Below are positions 15,968 to 23,731 of a stretch of 64,000 bases of DNA, in pieces; within the stretch, counting starts at the first letter, position 1, and the number at the start of each line of letters is the position of its first letter. The position numbers and the translations under genes were made by a program. This DNA comes from Microbacterium sp. B35-30 (GTDB lineage: Bacteria > Actinomycetota > Actinomycetes > Actinomycetales > Microbacteriaceae): contig NZ_MWLQ01000011.1 of assembly GCF_010634855.1 (NCBI RefSeq), positions 186,001 to 250,000 on the forward strand. The letters are read 5' to 3'. The notes under the pieces were generated by a model that saw only the letters and a list, made by a program, of their open reading frames with translations, ran no database searches and was not told the origin of the DNA.

Positions 15968-17974
15968 ATGGTCACTGCCACGAATGTCGACGCCACTGCG
16001 GTCAACACCATCGGATGGCTCTCGGCCGCGGACTGGACGATCGTCGTTCCGGTCTACCAGCGGCAGTACCGGTGGGACATCGGCGGGTGCGAGCAGCTGC
16101 TCTCGGACATCCGCGCGGTGGCCGATCTCGATGATCGCCACATGCACTTCATCGGCTCGATCCTCTCGTCGGCAAGCGGCGCAGGCGAGGAAGCCGAGCT
16201 TGTGCTCATCGACGGCCAGCAGCGCACGACGACCCTCATGCTGCTCGTCGCGGCCCTGCACCACACTGTTCGTGAGACCGATACCGATCTCGCCGACCAG
16301 CTGCAGCGCGTGCTGGTGCACTCGCACGACGCGACGCGCACCAAGCTGCGACCGCATCGGGCCTGGGCGTCCGTCTTCGAGCGCGTGGTGCTCGATCTGC
16401 CGCTGCCGCCCGACGAGCAGCGCGACTCGCGGTTCGACGACAACTACGCGTTCTTCCGCAGTCAGATCAGCCTCGACGAGGCACCCCACATCTGGCGCGG
16501 CCTGCAGAAGCTCGAGCACGTGGCGATCACGCTGGGCGCCGGCGCCAATGCGCAGCAGATCTTCGAAAGCCTCAACTCCACCGGCGAACCGCTGCGCGAC
16601 CACGAGCTGATCCACAACTACGTGCTGATGGGCCTCAATCATGCCGAGCAGCGTGAGATCGAAGCCGAGTACTGGCAGGCCATCGAGCAGAACACCGGCG
16701 ACGCCATCGCCGCGTTCTGGCGGCAGTACCTGGTCATGACAACCGGCCGTGAGGTGACGGTCGTCGGCGGACGCGGCGTGTACGAGGCGTTCCGGCACGA
16801 GTTCCCCCGGCTGGAGTTCGCCGACCTGGTGCGTCACGCCGACGAATGGCGTGAGCTGTCCCGGGTGTATCGCGTGCTGTTGCACCCGAGCGAGGCCCCG
16901 GATGCTGAGCTCGCGCGCGAGTTGTCGTACCTCAGCACGTTCGGCACGGGGATGTACCCGCTCGTCATGCGCGTGTACCGCGACTTCGAGTTGGGCGCCG
17001 TCGCCCGCGAGGAGCTCATCGAGACACTCGAGATGGTGCAGTCGCTGCTGGTGCGCCGCTCGATCGTCGGCACGGGCGTCGAGCGACTGGTCGCGCGTCT
17101 GTGCCGTGCGCGCGAACAGGGCAGGGACGCACTGGTGTCGGCGATCTCCCGCATCACCCCCTCGGACGAGCGCGTCGCTGTGGCGCTGAAGTACTCCGAG
17201 CTGCCCCACGCGTCGTATGTGCTGGGCCGTCTCGCCGGGGTCGACGGAGCCGGCGGCCTCGATGTCGAGCACATCTTCCCGATCGCGCCCGGCGACGCGT
17301 GGTCGGGCGACGGTGTGCGCGCGTGGGCCTCGTACAGCGAAGATGAGCAGAACAGCCATCGCGCCCTCGCGAACACCATCGGCAACCTCACAGTGCTCGA
17401 GGAGGACCTCGCGCTGCGCGCCTTCGACCGCTCGTTCCCTGAGAAGCGTGCGCTCTACGCCCGCAGTGCCGTCGGGACGACAGCCGCACTCGCCGAACTT
17501 CCCGCCTGGGGAACCGCCGCGATCTCCCAGCGGTCGACGCAGCTGACCGAGCGCTTCGTCAAGGTGTGGAAGCGCCCCGGCGGGCCGGCGATCGACGACG
17601 ACGGTCTGACCCCCATCCTCGACGCCGTGCGCCGGCGCGGCTGGCCGCCGGGATGGCACCGCGAGTGGTCGTACGTGGAGTACTGCGGCGAGCATTGGGA
17701 GGTACCGGACGTCAAATACCTCTTCAACCGCGTCTTCAAGCGACTGTGGGCCGACGCGCGTGAAGCCGTCGTCGCATACAGCGCGCGACGTGGCGGCCCG
17801 GTGTACACGGCGCAGTCGTGGAATGGCCAGTGGGATCGGCTCGACGATGAGCACTCGCTCTACATGGGCTGGGACTCCAGCTACATGCTGAGCGCCGTGC
17901 AGGGCGTCCTGGAGGAGGCCGGCCTCGCACCCGAGGTGTTCGTCAAGTACTCGTACATCGGCAACGCGATGTGA
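15968..17974 (+). CDS. GmrSD-like DUF262-DUF1524 protein, putative type IV restriction nuclease
   Basis: This 668-residue protein fuses an N-terminal DUF262 domain and a DUF1524 nuclease domain. DUF262 shows VYQRQYRW at 29-36 and the ParB/Srx-like DGQQRTTTL at 82-90, a nucleotide-using motif. DUF1524 shows the His-Me motif DVEHIFPIAPGDAW near 432-445 and NTIGNLTVLE near 470. This is the layout of GmrSD and SspE proteins, which cut phage DNA carrying modified bases or protect phosphorothioated hosts. A further domain (about 550-668, GEHWEVPDVKYLFNRVFKRLW) is not one I can name. No partner nuclease, methylase or Ssp genes flank it. The gene is monocistronic with a perfect terminator overlapping its stop codon. 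Its promoter-close ATG has no ribosome site. Confidence 0.85.
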   Translation: MVTATNVDATAVNTIGWLSAADWTIVVPVYQRQYRWDIGGCEQLLSDIRAVADLDDRHMHFIGSILSSASGAGEEAELVLIDGQQRTTTLMLLVAALHHTVRETDTDLADQLQRVLVHSHDATRTKLRPHRAWASVFERVVLDLPLPPDEQRDSRFDDNYAFFRSQISLDEAPHIWRGLQKLEHVAITLGAGANAQQIFESLNSTGEPLRDHELIHNYVLMGLNHAEQREIEAEYWQAIEQNTGDAIAAFWRQYLVMTTGREVTVVGGRGVYEAFRHEFPRLEFADLVRHADEWRELSRVYRVLLHPSEAPDAELARELSYLSTFGTGMYPLVMRVYRDFELGAVAREELIETLEMVQSLLVRRSIVGTGVERLVARLCRAREQGRDALVSAISRITPSDERVAVALKYSELPHASYVLGRLAGVDGAGGLDVEHIFPIAPGDAWSGDGVRAWASYSEDEQNSHRALANTIGNLTVLEEDLALRAFDRSFPEKRALYARSAVGTTAALAELPAWGTAAISQRSTQLTERFVKVWKRPGGPAIDDDGLTPILDAVRRRGWPPGWHREWSYVEYCGEHWEVPDVKYLFNRVFKRLWADAREAVVAYSARRGGPVYTAQSWNGQWDRLDDEHSLYMGWDSSYMLSAVQGVLEEAGLAPEVFVKYSYIGNAM

Positions 17975-18013
17975 AGGGGACGGATGCCTCACACCGAGGC
18001 ATCCGTCCCCTTC
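17973..18013. terminator. Perfect 18-bp bidirectional terminator overlapping a stop codon
   Basis: GAAGGGGACGGATGCCTC (17973-17990) pairs perfectly with 17996-18013 across the 5-nt loop ACACC. The left arm includes the last bases of the GmrSD-like stop codon. It separates two convergent genes and likely ends both transcripts. Confidence 0.8.
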
Positions 18014-18032
18014 ATCGTGGGTCGCGCGGGCG

Positions 18033-19973
18033 TCACTCGAACGTGACGGCGGCGTTCTCGTTGTTCAGCACGATCACCGGAGTGATCGACGGATGACCCG
18101 CCGCCTGGATCTTCGCCAGGTCGAAGCGGAGCAGCGGCGTGCCGGCTGTGACTTTCTGGCCCTTCTCGACCAGTGTCTGGAAGCCGTCACCCTTCATGCC
18201 GACGGTGTCGATGCCGACGTGGATGAGCAGCTCCGTGCCGTCGCCCAGCACGAGCGCCACGGCGTGGCTGCTGTCGAACGTCGCCCCGATAGTGCCGTCG
18301 GCGGGAGCGACCACCGTGTCGCCGGTCGGCTCGATCGCGACGCCCGGCCCCATGATGCCCTGCGCGAAGGTCGGATCGGGTACCGCGGACAGCGGCACCA
18401 CCCGTCCCTCGAGCGGCTGGCGCAGCCTCACGGTCGTGGTGGCCGGGGTGTCGGTGAGCACCGCGGTGGAGCCCGCGGCGGGAGCGATGGATGGTTCCGG
18501 CGCGGCGCCAGCCGGCACCGCGACCTCTCCCGCGATGATCTGCTCCATCGCGTCCTTCACGAACTGCACGTTCGTTCCGTAGACGACCTGCACCGATTTG
18601 CCGCCGGGCTTCATCGTGCCCGCCGCCCCGGCGCGCTTGAGAGCGGTTTCGTCGACCTTGCTCGGGTCGTCGATCTCCATCCGCAATCGTGTGGCGCAGT
18701 TCTCGAGTTCGAGGATGTTCGCTTTTCCTCCGAGTGCATCGATGAAGCGGCTGCCGGTGATGAGGTACTTGTCGTCGGCTGCGTGCGTGTCGTACTCGGT
18801 GCCCTCGCCGAGGATGTCGTCATCCTCGCGCCCGGGGGTCTTCAGGTTGAACCGCTTGATGAAGAAGTAGAACACCCCGAAGTAGATGAAGAACCAGAAC
18901 ACGCCCATCACCGGGATGAGCCAGGGGTTCTGCGCCATCGGGTTCATCCAGTTGAGCACGAGGTCGACGAACCCGGCCGAGAACCCGAAGCCCATGCGCA
19001 CCGGCAGTATCTGACTGATCGCCATCGAGATGCCGGTGAACAGCGCGTGCGTGACGTACAGGACCGGGGCCAGGAACATGAAGGCGAACTCGAGCGGCTC
19101 CGTCACGCCGACGAAGAACGACGAGATGGCGCCGGCGAGCAGGATGCCGTAGGCGAGCTTCTTGCGCGTGGTCCTGGCCGTCAGGTACATCGCGAGGGCC
19201 GCACCGGGCAGACCGAACATCATGATGGGGAAGAACCCGGTCATGTACTGGCCGGTGACCCCGTAAGTGCCTTCGCCGGAAAGGAAGTTGTTGAGGTCGT
19301 TGATGCCGGCGACGTCGAACCAGAACACGGAATTGAGTGCGTGGTGCAAGCCCACGGGTATGAGCAGCCGGTTCAGGAAGCCGTAGATGCCGGTGCCGAA
19401 GGGGCCAAGCGTGACGATCCACTCGCCGAAGGTGACGAGTCCGCCGTAGACCCACGGCCAGACGAAGTACAGCACGATGGCGACGACGAGCGAGATGCCC
19501 GCCGTGACGATCGCGACCGAGCGCTTGCCCGAGAAGAACGACAGCGCGTCCGGCAGCCTGGTGTCTTTGAAGCGGTTGTAGCAGAACGCGCCGATCAGGC
19601 CGCAGATGATGCCGATGAAGACGTTCTGCACCCTCAGGAAGGAGGGGTCGACCTCGTTGACGTCGGCCACGCCGGTGTAGAGCGCCACCGTTTCCGGCTT
19701 GAGGAGCGTCGTCACCACGAGCCAGGACACGAGTCCCGCCAGCGCCGAGGTGCCGTCGGACTTCTGGGCCATCCCCAGCGCGATGCCGACGGCGAACAGC
19801 AGCGCCATGTTGTCGAGCAGGGATCCGCCGGCAGCGCCGAGGAACGCCGACACGATGTTGGGGCTCTTGCCGCCATTGCTGATCCAGAATCCGAGGCCCG
19901 AAAGGATCGCGGCCACCGGCAGCACCGCCACCGGGAGCATGATCGATCTACCGAGCCGTTGCAGGAACTTCAT
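18033..19973 (-). CDS. PTS permease IICBA, glucose/N-acetylglucosamine type
   Basis: This 646-residue fused permease imports and phosphorylates a hexose. The IIC membrane domain (about 1-400) starts FLQRLGRSIMLPVAVLPVAAIL and holds GVTEPLEFAFMFLAP. IIB (about 405-480) has the phosphorylated Cys near 426 in LENCATRLRM. IIA (about 505-646) has the phospho-His near 586 in LLIHVGIDTV. Such three-domain fusions are PtsG- or NagE-like; GVDINDL-type details do not let me choose glucose or GlcNAc. The ATG follows GGGAGG. A promoter (TTGGCG-16-TAGCGT) is visible upstream. No general PTS genes or sugar-catabolic genes adjoin it. Confidence 0.9.
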   Translation of the reverse strand: MKFLQRLGRSIMLPVAVLPVAAILSGLGFWISNGGKSPNIVSAFLGAAGGSLLDNMALLFAVGIALGMAQKSDGTSALAGLVSWLVVTTLLKPETVALYTGVADVNEVDPSFLRVQNVFIGIICGLIGAFCYNRFKDTRLPDALSFFSGKRSVAIVTAGISLVVAIVLYFVWPWVYGGLVTFGEWIVTLGPFGTGIYGFLNRLLIPVGLHHALNSVFWFDVAGINDLNNFLSGEGTYGVTGQYMTGFFPIMMFGLPGAALAMYLTARTTRKKLAYGILLAGAISSFFVGVTEPLEFAFMFLAPVLYVTHALFTGISMAISQILPVRMGFGFSAGFVDLVLNWMNPMAQNPWLIPVMGVFWFFIYFGVFYFFIKRFNLKTPGREDDDILGEGTEYDTHAADDKYLITGSRFIDALGGKANILELENCATRLRMEIDDPSKVDETALKRAGAAGTMKPGGKSVQVVYGTNVQFVKDAMEQIIAGEVAVPAGAAPEPSIAPAAGSTAVLTDTPATTTVRLRQPLEGRVVPLSAVPDPTFAQGIMGPGVAIEPTGDTVVAPADGTIGATFDSSHAVALVLGDGTELLIHVGIDTVGMKGDGFQTLVEKGQKVTAGTPLLRFDLAKIQAAGHPSITPVIVLNNENAAVTFE

Positions 19974-20012
19974 TGTTCGCCTCCCAGGCGCAAGGGACAG
20001 TTGCTGCCGCTG

Positions 20013-20040
20013 ACGCTACACGCAACAACCAGTGCGCCAA
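20013..20040 (-). promoter_or_regulatory. Putative promoter of the PTS gene
   Basis: On the minus strand TTGGCG and TAGCGT are spaced by 16 nt, with the start expected about 33 nt before the ATG. A small inverted repeat GGTGGC/GCCACC (20086-20101) lies upstream. Confidence 0.4.
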
Positions 20041-20132
20041 CAGGTCCCTCCCTCCGAAAGTAAGGGGTGCGAACGAATTGCCTTCGGTGGCGTGGGCCAC
20101 CCACAGGTGCGTTCTCGACGACACCCGTTCTC

Positions 20133-20181
20133 CGAGTGGAAGACCGCCGCAACCCTTCGGGCAGCGGCGGTCTTCCACTCG
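20133..20181. terminator. 18-bp stem terminator between tRNA-Met and the PTS promoter
   Basis: CGAGTGGAAGACCGCCGC (20133-20150) pairs perfectly with 20164-20181. The 13-nt loop contains CCC-TTCG-GG. It directly abuts the 3' end of tRNA-Met. Confidence 0.75.
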
Positions 20182-20255
20182 TAGGGCGGGTGGGACTTGA
20201 ACCCACGATCGTCGGGTTATGAGCCCGCTGCCTTGACCAGCTTGGCCACCGCCCC
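20182..20255 (-). tRNA. tRNA-Met (anticodon CAT)
   Basis: The minus strand folds with acceptor GGGGCGG/CCGCCCT, a D-arm GCC/GGC, an anticodon stem CGGG/CCCG with loop CTCATAA, and T-arm GTGGG/CCCAC around TTCAAGT. CAT could also be a lysidine-modified tRNA-Ile; elongator Met is the likelier reading. No CCA is encoded. Confidence 0.85.
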
Positions 20256-20276
20256 CGGGCACCGAGTGCGCAGACG

Positions 20277-20282
20277 AGCCTA
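20277..20282 (-). promoter_or_regulatory. -10 box (TAGGCT) of tRNA-Met
   Basis: TAGGCT on the minus strand lies 21 nt upstream of the mature tRNA 5' end. Confidence 0.45.
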
Positions 20283-20306
20283 CCGGTCCGTCTCGACGTG
20301 CGCGCG

Positions 20307-21395
20307 TCAGTGGTGGTCGGTGTCGTCGAGGCGGTCCTTGACCGGCGGCTCGGGCCACACCTTAGCAACGGCCTCGGTGACCTTGACCGAGCCGGTGCGC
20401 GGGTGCGCGGCATCCATCGTCTCGCCGTTGCTCCCACGCTGGATCGGCAGCTCTTGGCTCTCGCTGAGCACCTGCGGATGGTGGCGCGCCAGCTGGAACA
20501 CTCCCCACACCGCGATCGCACCGACCACGGCGAACGAGATGTAGACCCAGAGTGGAGCGCCGGCGACCTCCTGCAGCACCGTCAGACCGATGATGATGGC
20601 CACGATGGGGTCGATGACAGTGAGACCGGCGACGACCAGGTCGGGCGGACCCGAGGCGTACGCGCTCTGCACGAAATAGGCCCCGATGATGGCGCCGATG
20701 ATCAGGGCGGCCAGGCACGCGAACGTCAGCCAATCGAAGTTGTCGTCTTTGATCCGCTCGATGACCACCTTGGCCAGCGTCGCGACGAAACCGTAGATGA
20801 CCCCGGCCGCGGTGATGTAGAAGAGAGCGCCGATGCGCTTGCGTAGCCAGATCCAGAACCCCGCGAACACCAGCGTGACGACCACCAGGAGCACCAGGAT
20901 CGTGATCAGCTGCCCGTTCGACACGGGCTTCTCGGTCGCGAACAGGGCGGCGATGGTGACGAAGATGAAGATGCCGCCGACGCACGCGCCGATCGCGATG
21001 AGGGAGCGCTTCGTGGGCTTGTGCCCACTGATCTGCGCATTGAGGAGGGTCGTGATGACGAGGGCCACCGCTCCCAGCGGCTGCACGACGATGAGCGGTG
21101 CGAAGAAGAGGGCAGACAGCTGGCAGACGATCGCCAGGCCCAGCATCACGGTGCCGATCACCCACGAAGGACGGGCGAGCAGCTTCAGCAGATGACTCGG
21201 CCCCAGCCCCTCGCTGGAGTGGCCGCCACTGAGGCTCTCGACCTTCGTCACGCCACGGTGCTGGTACTGGGCGCCGAACGACATGAACACCGCGCCCAGC
21301 AGGGCGAGCGGGATGCCGATCAGGATGCCGGGGTTCTGGAACGCGCCGACGAGCTGATCGCCGACATCCTCGAGTTCCACCGCAGTCCAGACCAC
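20307..21395 (-). CDS. DMT/EamA-like integral membrane transporter
   Basis: This 362-residue membrane protein has about nine or ten hydrophobic segments (for example LIGIPLALLGAVFMSFGAQYQH, LALVITTLL, LIIGAIIGAYFVQSAYASG). It ends in a hydrophilic tail of about 60 residues. The pattern fits the drug/metabolite transporter superfamily, with some likeness to NIPA-type magnesium transporters; the substrate is unknown. The GTG start lies 6 nt after a TAGTGT -10 box and has no ribosome site, so the mRNA looks leaderless. It is divergent from def, sharing a 42-nt intergenic region. Confidence 0.78.
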   Translation of the reverse strand: MVWTAVELEDVGDQLVGAFQNPGILIGIPLALLGAVFMSFGAQYQHRGVTKVESLSGGHSSEGLGPSHLLKLLARPSWVIGTVMLGLAIVCQLSALFFAPLIVVQPLGAVALVITTLLNAQISGHKPTKRSLIAIGACVGGIFIFVTIAALFATEKPVSNGQLITILVLLVVVTLVFAGFWIWLRKRIGALFYITAAGVIYGFVATLAKVVIERIKDDNFDWLTFACLAALIIGAIIGAYFVQSAYASGPPDLVVAGLTVIDPIVAIIIGLTVLQEVAGAPLWVYISFAVVGAIAVWGVFQLARHHPQVLSESQELPIQRGSNGETMDAAHPRTGSVKVTEAVAKVWPEPPVKDRLDDTDHH

Positions 21396-21401
21396 GTATC
21401 G

Positions 21402-21431
21402 ACACTAGCCGCAGGCGCCGGTCGATAGGCT
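21402..21431. promoter_or_regulatory. Back-to-back leaderless promoters for the DMT gene and def
   Basis: The minus-strand TAGTGT (21402-21407) and the plus-strand TAGGCT (21426-21431) each lie exactly 6 nt from the GTG start codon of their gene, and only 18 nt from each other. The -35 regions of the two promoters must overlap. Confidence 0.55.
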
Positions 21432-21437
21432 CAAGGC

Positions 21438-22004
21438 GTGGCTGTTCTCCCGATTCGCATCATGGGCGATCCCGTCCTGCACTCCCCCGCATCCCCCGTC
21501 GAAGAGATCACGGACGAGATCCGCACGCTGGTCGCCGACATGTTCGAGACGATGGATGCCGCACCCGGCGTCGGGCTCGCCGCCCCTCAGGTCGGTGTGC
21601 CGCTGCGCATCTACACGTACAACTACGCTGACGACGACGGTGCGCCCTGGCGCGGGGTGGTCATCAACCCCGAGCTGTGGATGCGACCGCTCGACCCGGG
21701 CGCACCAGATCCCGACGACGAAGCCGAAGGCTGTCTCTCGTTCCCGGGCGAACGATTCCCGCTGCGTCGCTCGGACGAAGTGCTCGTGACCGGTTCCGAT
21801 CTCGACGGGGCGCCCGTGGAGATTCGTGTCGGCGGGTGGCGGGCACGCATCATGCAGCACGAATTCGACCACCTCGACGGGATCCTGTACGTCGATCGTC
21901 TCGACGACGGCGACTGGAAGACCGTGCAGAAGATCGCCCGCAAGCGCGGGTGGGGCCGGCCCGGCAGTGCCTGGACTCCCGGAGTGGACGACATCGACGC
22001 CTGA
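21438..22004 (+). CDS. def: Peptide deformylase
   Basis: Deformylase removes the formyl group from nascent protein N-termini. The 188-residue protein has all three motifs: GVGLAAPQVG (near 45), EGCLSFPGE with the metal-binding Cys (near 97), and QHEFDHLDGILY with the HExxH-type metal site (near 140). The start is GTG, without a ribosome site but 6 nt after a -10 box. The downstream neighbour is convergent, 3 nt away. Confidence 0.95.
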   Translation: MAVLPIRIMGDPVLHSPASPVEEITDEIRTLVADMFETMDAAPGVGLAAPQVGVPLRIYTYNYADDDGAPWRGVVINPELWMRPLDPGAPDPDDEAEGCLSFPGERFPLRRSDEVLVTGSDLDGAPVEIRVGGWRARIMQHEFDHLDGILYVDRLDDGDWKTVQKIARKRGWGRPGSAWTPGVDDIDA

Positions 22005-22007
22005 CGC

Positions 22008-22676
22008 TCAGGCAGGTATATCGTCGCTGCGGCGGTTCTGACGGTCGACCCACCGACGCAGCTCGGCGTCGGCTCCGGGCGGCGCCTGTGCGATGACGTT
22101 CATCCCCTGCCGCACGAGGGTGGTGCCGGTCTGCAGCGGCCCCCACACCCGGGCGGTGGTCAGCTCGCCGGTGTCGACGTCGCGTACCTGCACCTGCGTG
22201 GTGTCGGTGGCCTTGCGTGACCCCGCCCTGCCCGCGACGTGCTGCACGACCAGCACCGGAAGGCCGTGGGCCGCGGCGGTGGCGATGACCGAGTCGAGAT
22301 CGTGCGCGGCCCACTGACTGCGGATCCCGCGCGCCGTCCACAGCGCGACCACCACGACCGCGATCGTCGCGACACCCGTCGGAACAAGCCAGCAGCTGAC
22401 GACCGCGAGAGCCAGCGACCACACCAGAACGCCACGCACCGCGAGCAGGATCGCCGCGATCGAGGGCACCAGTGCGAGGAAGAGCCAGGGCGCCGGAACC
22501 GAGAACGGGAACATCCACGGGTCTCCGCCCATCAGCACCACGAGGCCGACCCACGCGACCGCCGCCGCGAACACCGCCAGCGCAGCCAGCAGCGGCACAG
22601 CGCGGTAGATCGGCGCCGGCGCGGGGACGCCGCCCTCGACCGCCAGCAGCGGCGAGGCCTTCGCGCGACCCGCCAT
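22008..22676 (-). CDS. Conserved membrane protein of unknown function
   Basis: I do not recognise this 222-residue protein. A short Ala-rich N-terminus is followed by about four transmembrane helices (residues about 27-120, including AVPLLAALAVFAAAVAWVGLVVL). A soluble C-terminal part contains LDSVIATAAAHGLPVLVVQHVAGRAGSRKATDTTQVQVRD. That resembles an anticodon-free ligand-like or regulatory domain, but no motif decides it. The ATG at 22676 is preferred over a GTG at 22682 because GAGGGG lies at proper spacing. It is convergent with def and follows tRNA-Asn and its terminator. Confidence 0.7.
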   Translation of the reverse strand: MAGRAKASPLLAVEGGVPAPAPIYRAVPLLAALAVFAAAVAWVGLVVLMGGDPWMFPFSVPAPWLFLALVPSIAAILLAVRGVLVWSLALAVVSCWLVPTGVATIAVVVVALWTARGIRSQWAAHDLDSVIATAAAHGLPVLVVQHVAGRAGSRKATDTTQVQVRDVDTGELTTARVWGPLQTGTTLVRQGMNVIAQAPPGADAELRRWVDRQNRRSDDIPA

Positions 22677-22711
22677 GTGCACCCCTCGATCTGATCCCGG
22701 AGACGAAGAAA

Positions 22712-22735
22712 GCCTCGGGGGTGGAGCCCCGAGGC
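22712..22735 (-). terminator. Rho-independent terminator of tRNA-Asn
   Basis: GCCTCGGGG and CCCCGAGGC form a 9-bp stem. On the minus strand the stem is followed by TTTCTT, a U-rich tail. It lies just after the tRNA. Confidence 0.75.
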
Positions 22736-22740
22736 CTTCG

Positions 22741-22813
22741 CTCCCCCACTTGGACTCGAACCAAGAACCTATCGGTTAACAGCCGATTGCTCTGCCAATT
22801 GAGCTATGGAGGA
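22741..22813 (-). tRNA. tRNA-Asn (anticodon GTT)
   Basis: The minus strand folds with acceptor TCCTCCA/TGGGGGA, discriminator G, D-arm AGCTCAATTGGCAGAGC, anticodon stem ATCGG/CCGAT with loop CTGTTAA, and T-arm around GGTTCGAGTCC. No CCA is encoded. Confidence 0.95.
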
Positions 22814-22845
22814 ATGGTCCGCACTTTCGCGCGGGCAACCAGACC

Positions 22846-22851
22846 ATACTA
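22846..22851 (-). promoter_or_regulatory. -10 box (TAGTAT) of tRNA-Asn
   Basis: TAGTAT on the minus strand lies 32 nt upstream of the mature tRNA 5' end. Confidence 0.35.
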
Positions 22852-22889
22852 GCAAAGCCCAGCCCGTGCTCACGACCACGGCAGGGCTT

Positions 22890-23681
22890 TCATGAGCTCA
22901 CGAGACGCCTGTCGGCCTCGCCGCTCGGCGTCCACAGCAGGTTCTGCGTGCCATGTCCGTACGCGACCGCATGCCCTGCGCGGAGCACGAGCACGTCCGC
23001 ATCCAGCTCGTTCACGACGTCCCGCTCGTTGGTGACGATGAGCGCCGCCATGTCGAGCTCACGGCGGCGCCGCAGCACGGCCTCGCGTGCCGCCTTGCGC
23101 ACCTCGACGTCCATGTTCGCGAAGGGCTCGTCGGCGATCAGCACACGCGGCTGCAGAACGAGAGCGCGCGCCAGCGCGACGCGCTGGCGCATGCCGGCGC
23201 TCAGCTCGTACGGATATTTTGCGGCCGCGCCGAGCGGGAGCATCAGCTCGTCCAGCAGGGACGCCACCCGCACCGCGAGGGCACGTGCGCTCACGCGGCG
23301 GTCGCGGCTGGTGATCGGTTCGCCGATCAGGTCGGCCACCGTGAGGCGCGCCGGCAGCCGGGCGCCCGCCGACTGCGGGAGGTGGCCGGCGTAGTACGTC
23401 AACTGGCGATGCGCGCGGCCCGGATGCCGCACCGAGATTCCTTCGACGAGCGCGTGTCCGCCCACCACAGCGAGGCCCGCCTCGTCGGCGCCTGCCAGCA
23501 CCGTGGCGAGCGAGGACTTGCCTGAGCCGGTTGGGCCCATCAGAGCGAGGATGCCACCGTGGGGCAGCCGGAACGAGACGCCGTCGACGACCCGCTGGGA
23601 CTCACCTCCGCGGCCGCCACGACGGGCGATCGAAAGATCGGAGCAGTCGATCGCGACATCCGCGTCTCTTCGGCGAGCCAT
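22890..23681 (-). CDS. ABC transporter ATP-binding protein, orphan
   Basis: This 263-residue ATPase has Walker A GPTGSGKSS near residues 49-57, a signature LSAGMRQRVALARAL near 160, Walker B VLIADEPF near 184, and the H-loop replaced by TNERD. The missing switch His is unusual and could lower activity. No permease gene adjoins it, so the transporter partner is elsewhere or the protein acts alone. The region upstream carries CAGGAT 6 nt before the ATG, compatible with a leaderless start. It is followed by the tRNA-Asn gene on the same strand. Confidence 0.82.
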   Translation of the reverse strand: MARRRDADVAIDCSDLSIARRGGRGGESQRVVDGVSFRLPHGGILALMGPTGSGKSSLATVLAGADEAGLAVVGGHALVEGISVRHPGRAHRQLTYYAGHLPQSAGARLPARLTVADLIGEPITSRDRRVSARALAVRVASLLDELMLPLGAAAKYPYELSAGMRQRVALARALVLQPRVLIADEPFANMDVEVRKAAREAVLRRRRELDMAALIVTNERDVVNELDADVLVLRAGHAVAYGHGTQNLLWTPSGEADRRLVSS

Positions 23682-23731
23682 CTGTTCATCCTGCCCTGGG
23701 AGCGACCTCGACGCCAGCCGGGACGCGCGGA

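Noticed and set aside
15968..17974. The GmrSD-like gene as part of a prophage or mobile island
   Set aside because: No integrase, attachment-site repeats or phage genes flank it, and its base composition looks like that of its neighbours.
20182..20255. tRNA-Ile with a lysidine-modified CAT anticodon
   Set aside because: The sequence alone does not exclude it, but the sequence looks more like an elongator Met tRNA; kept as Met with reduced confidence.
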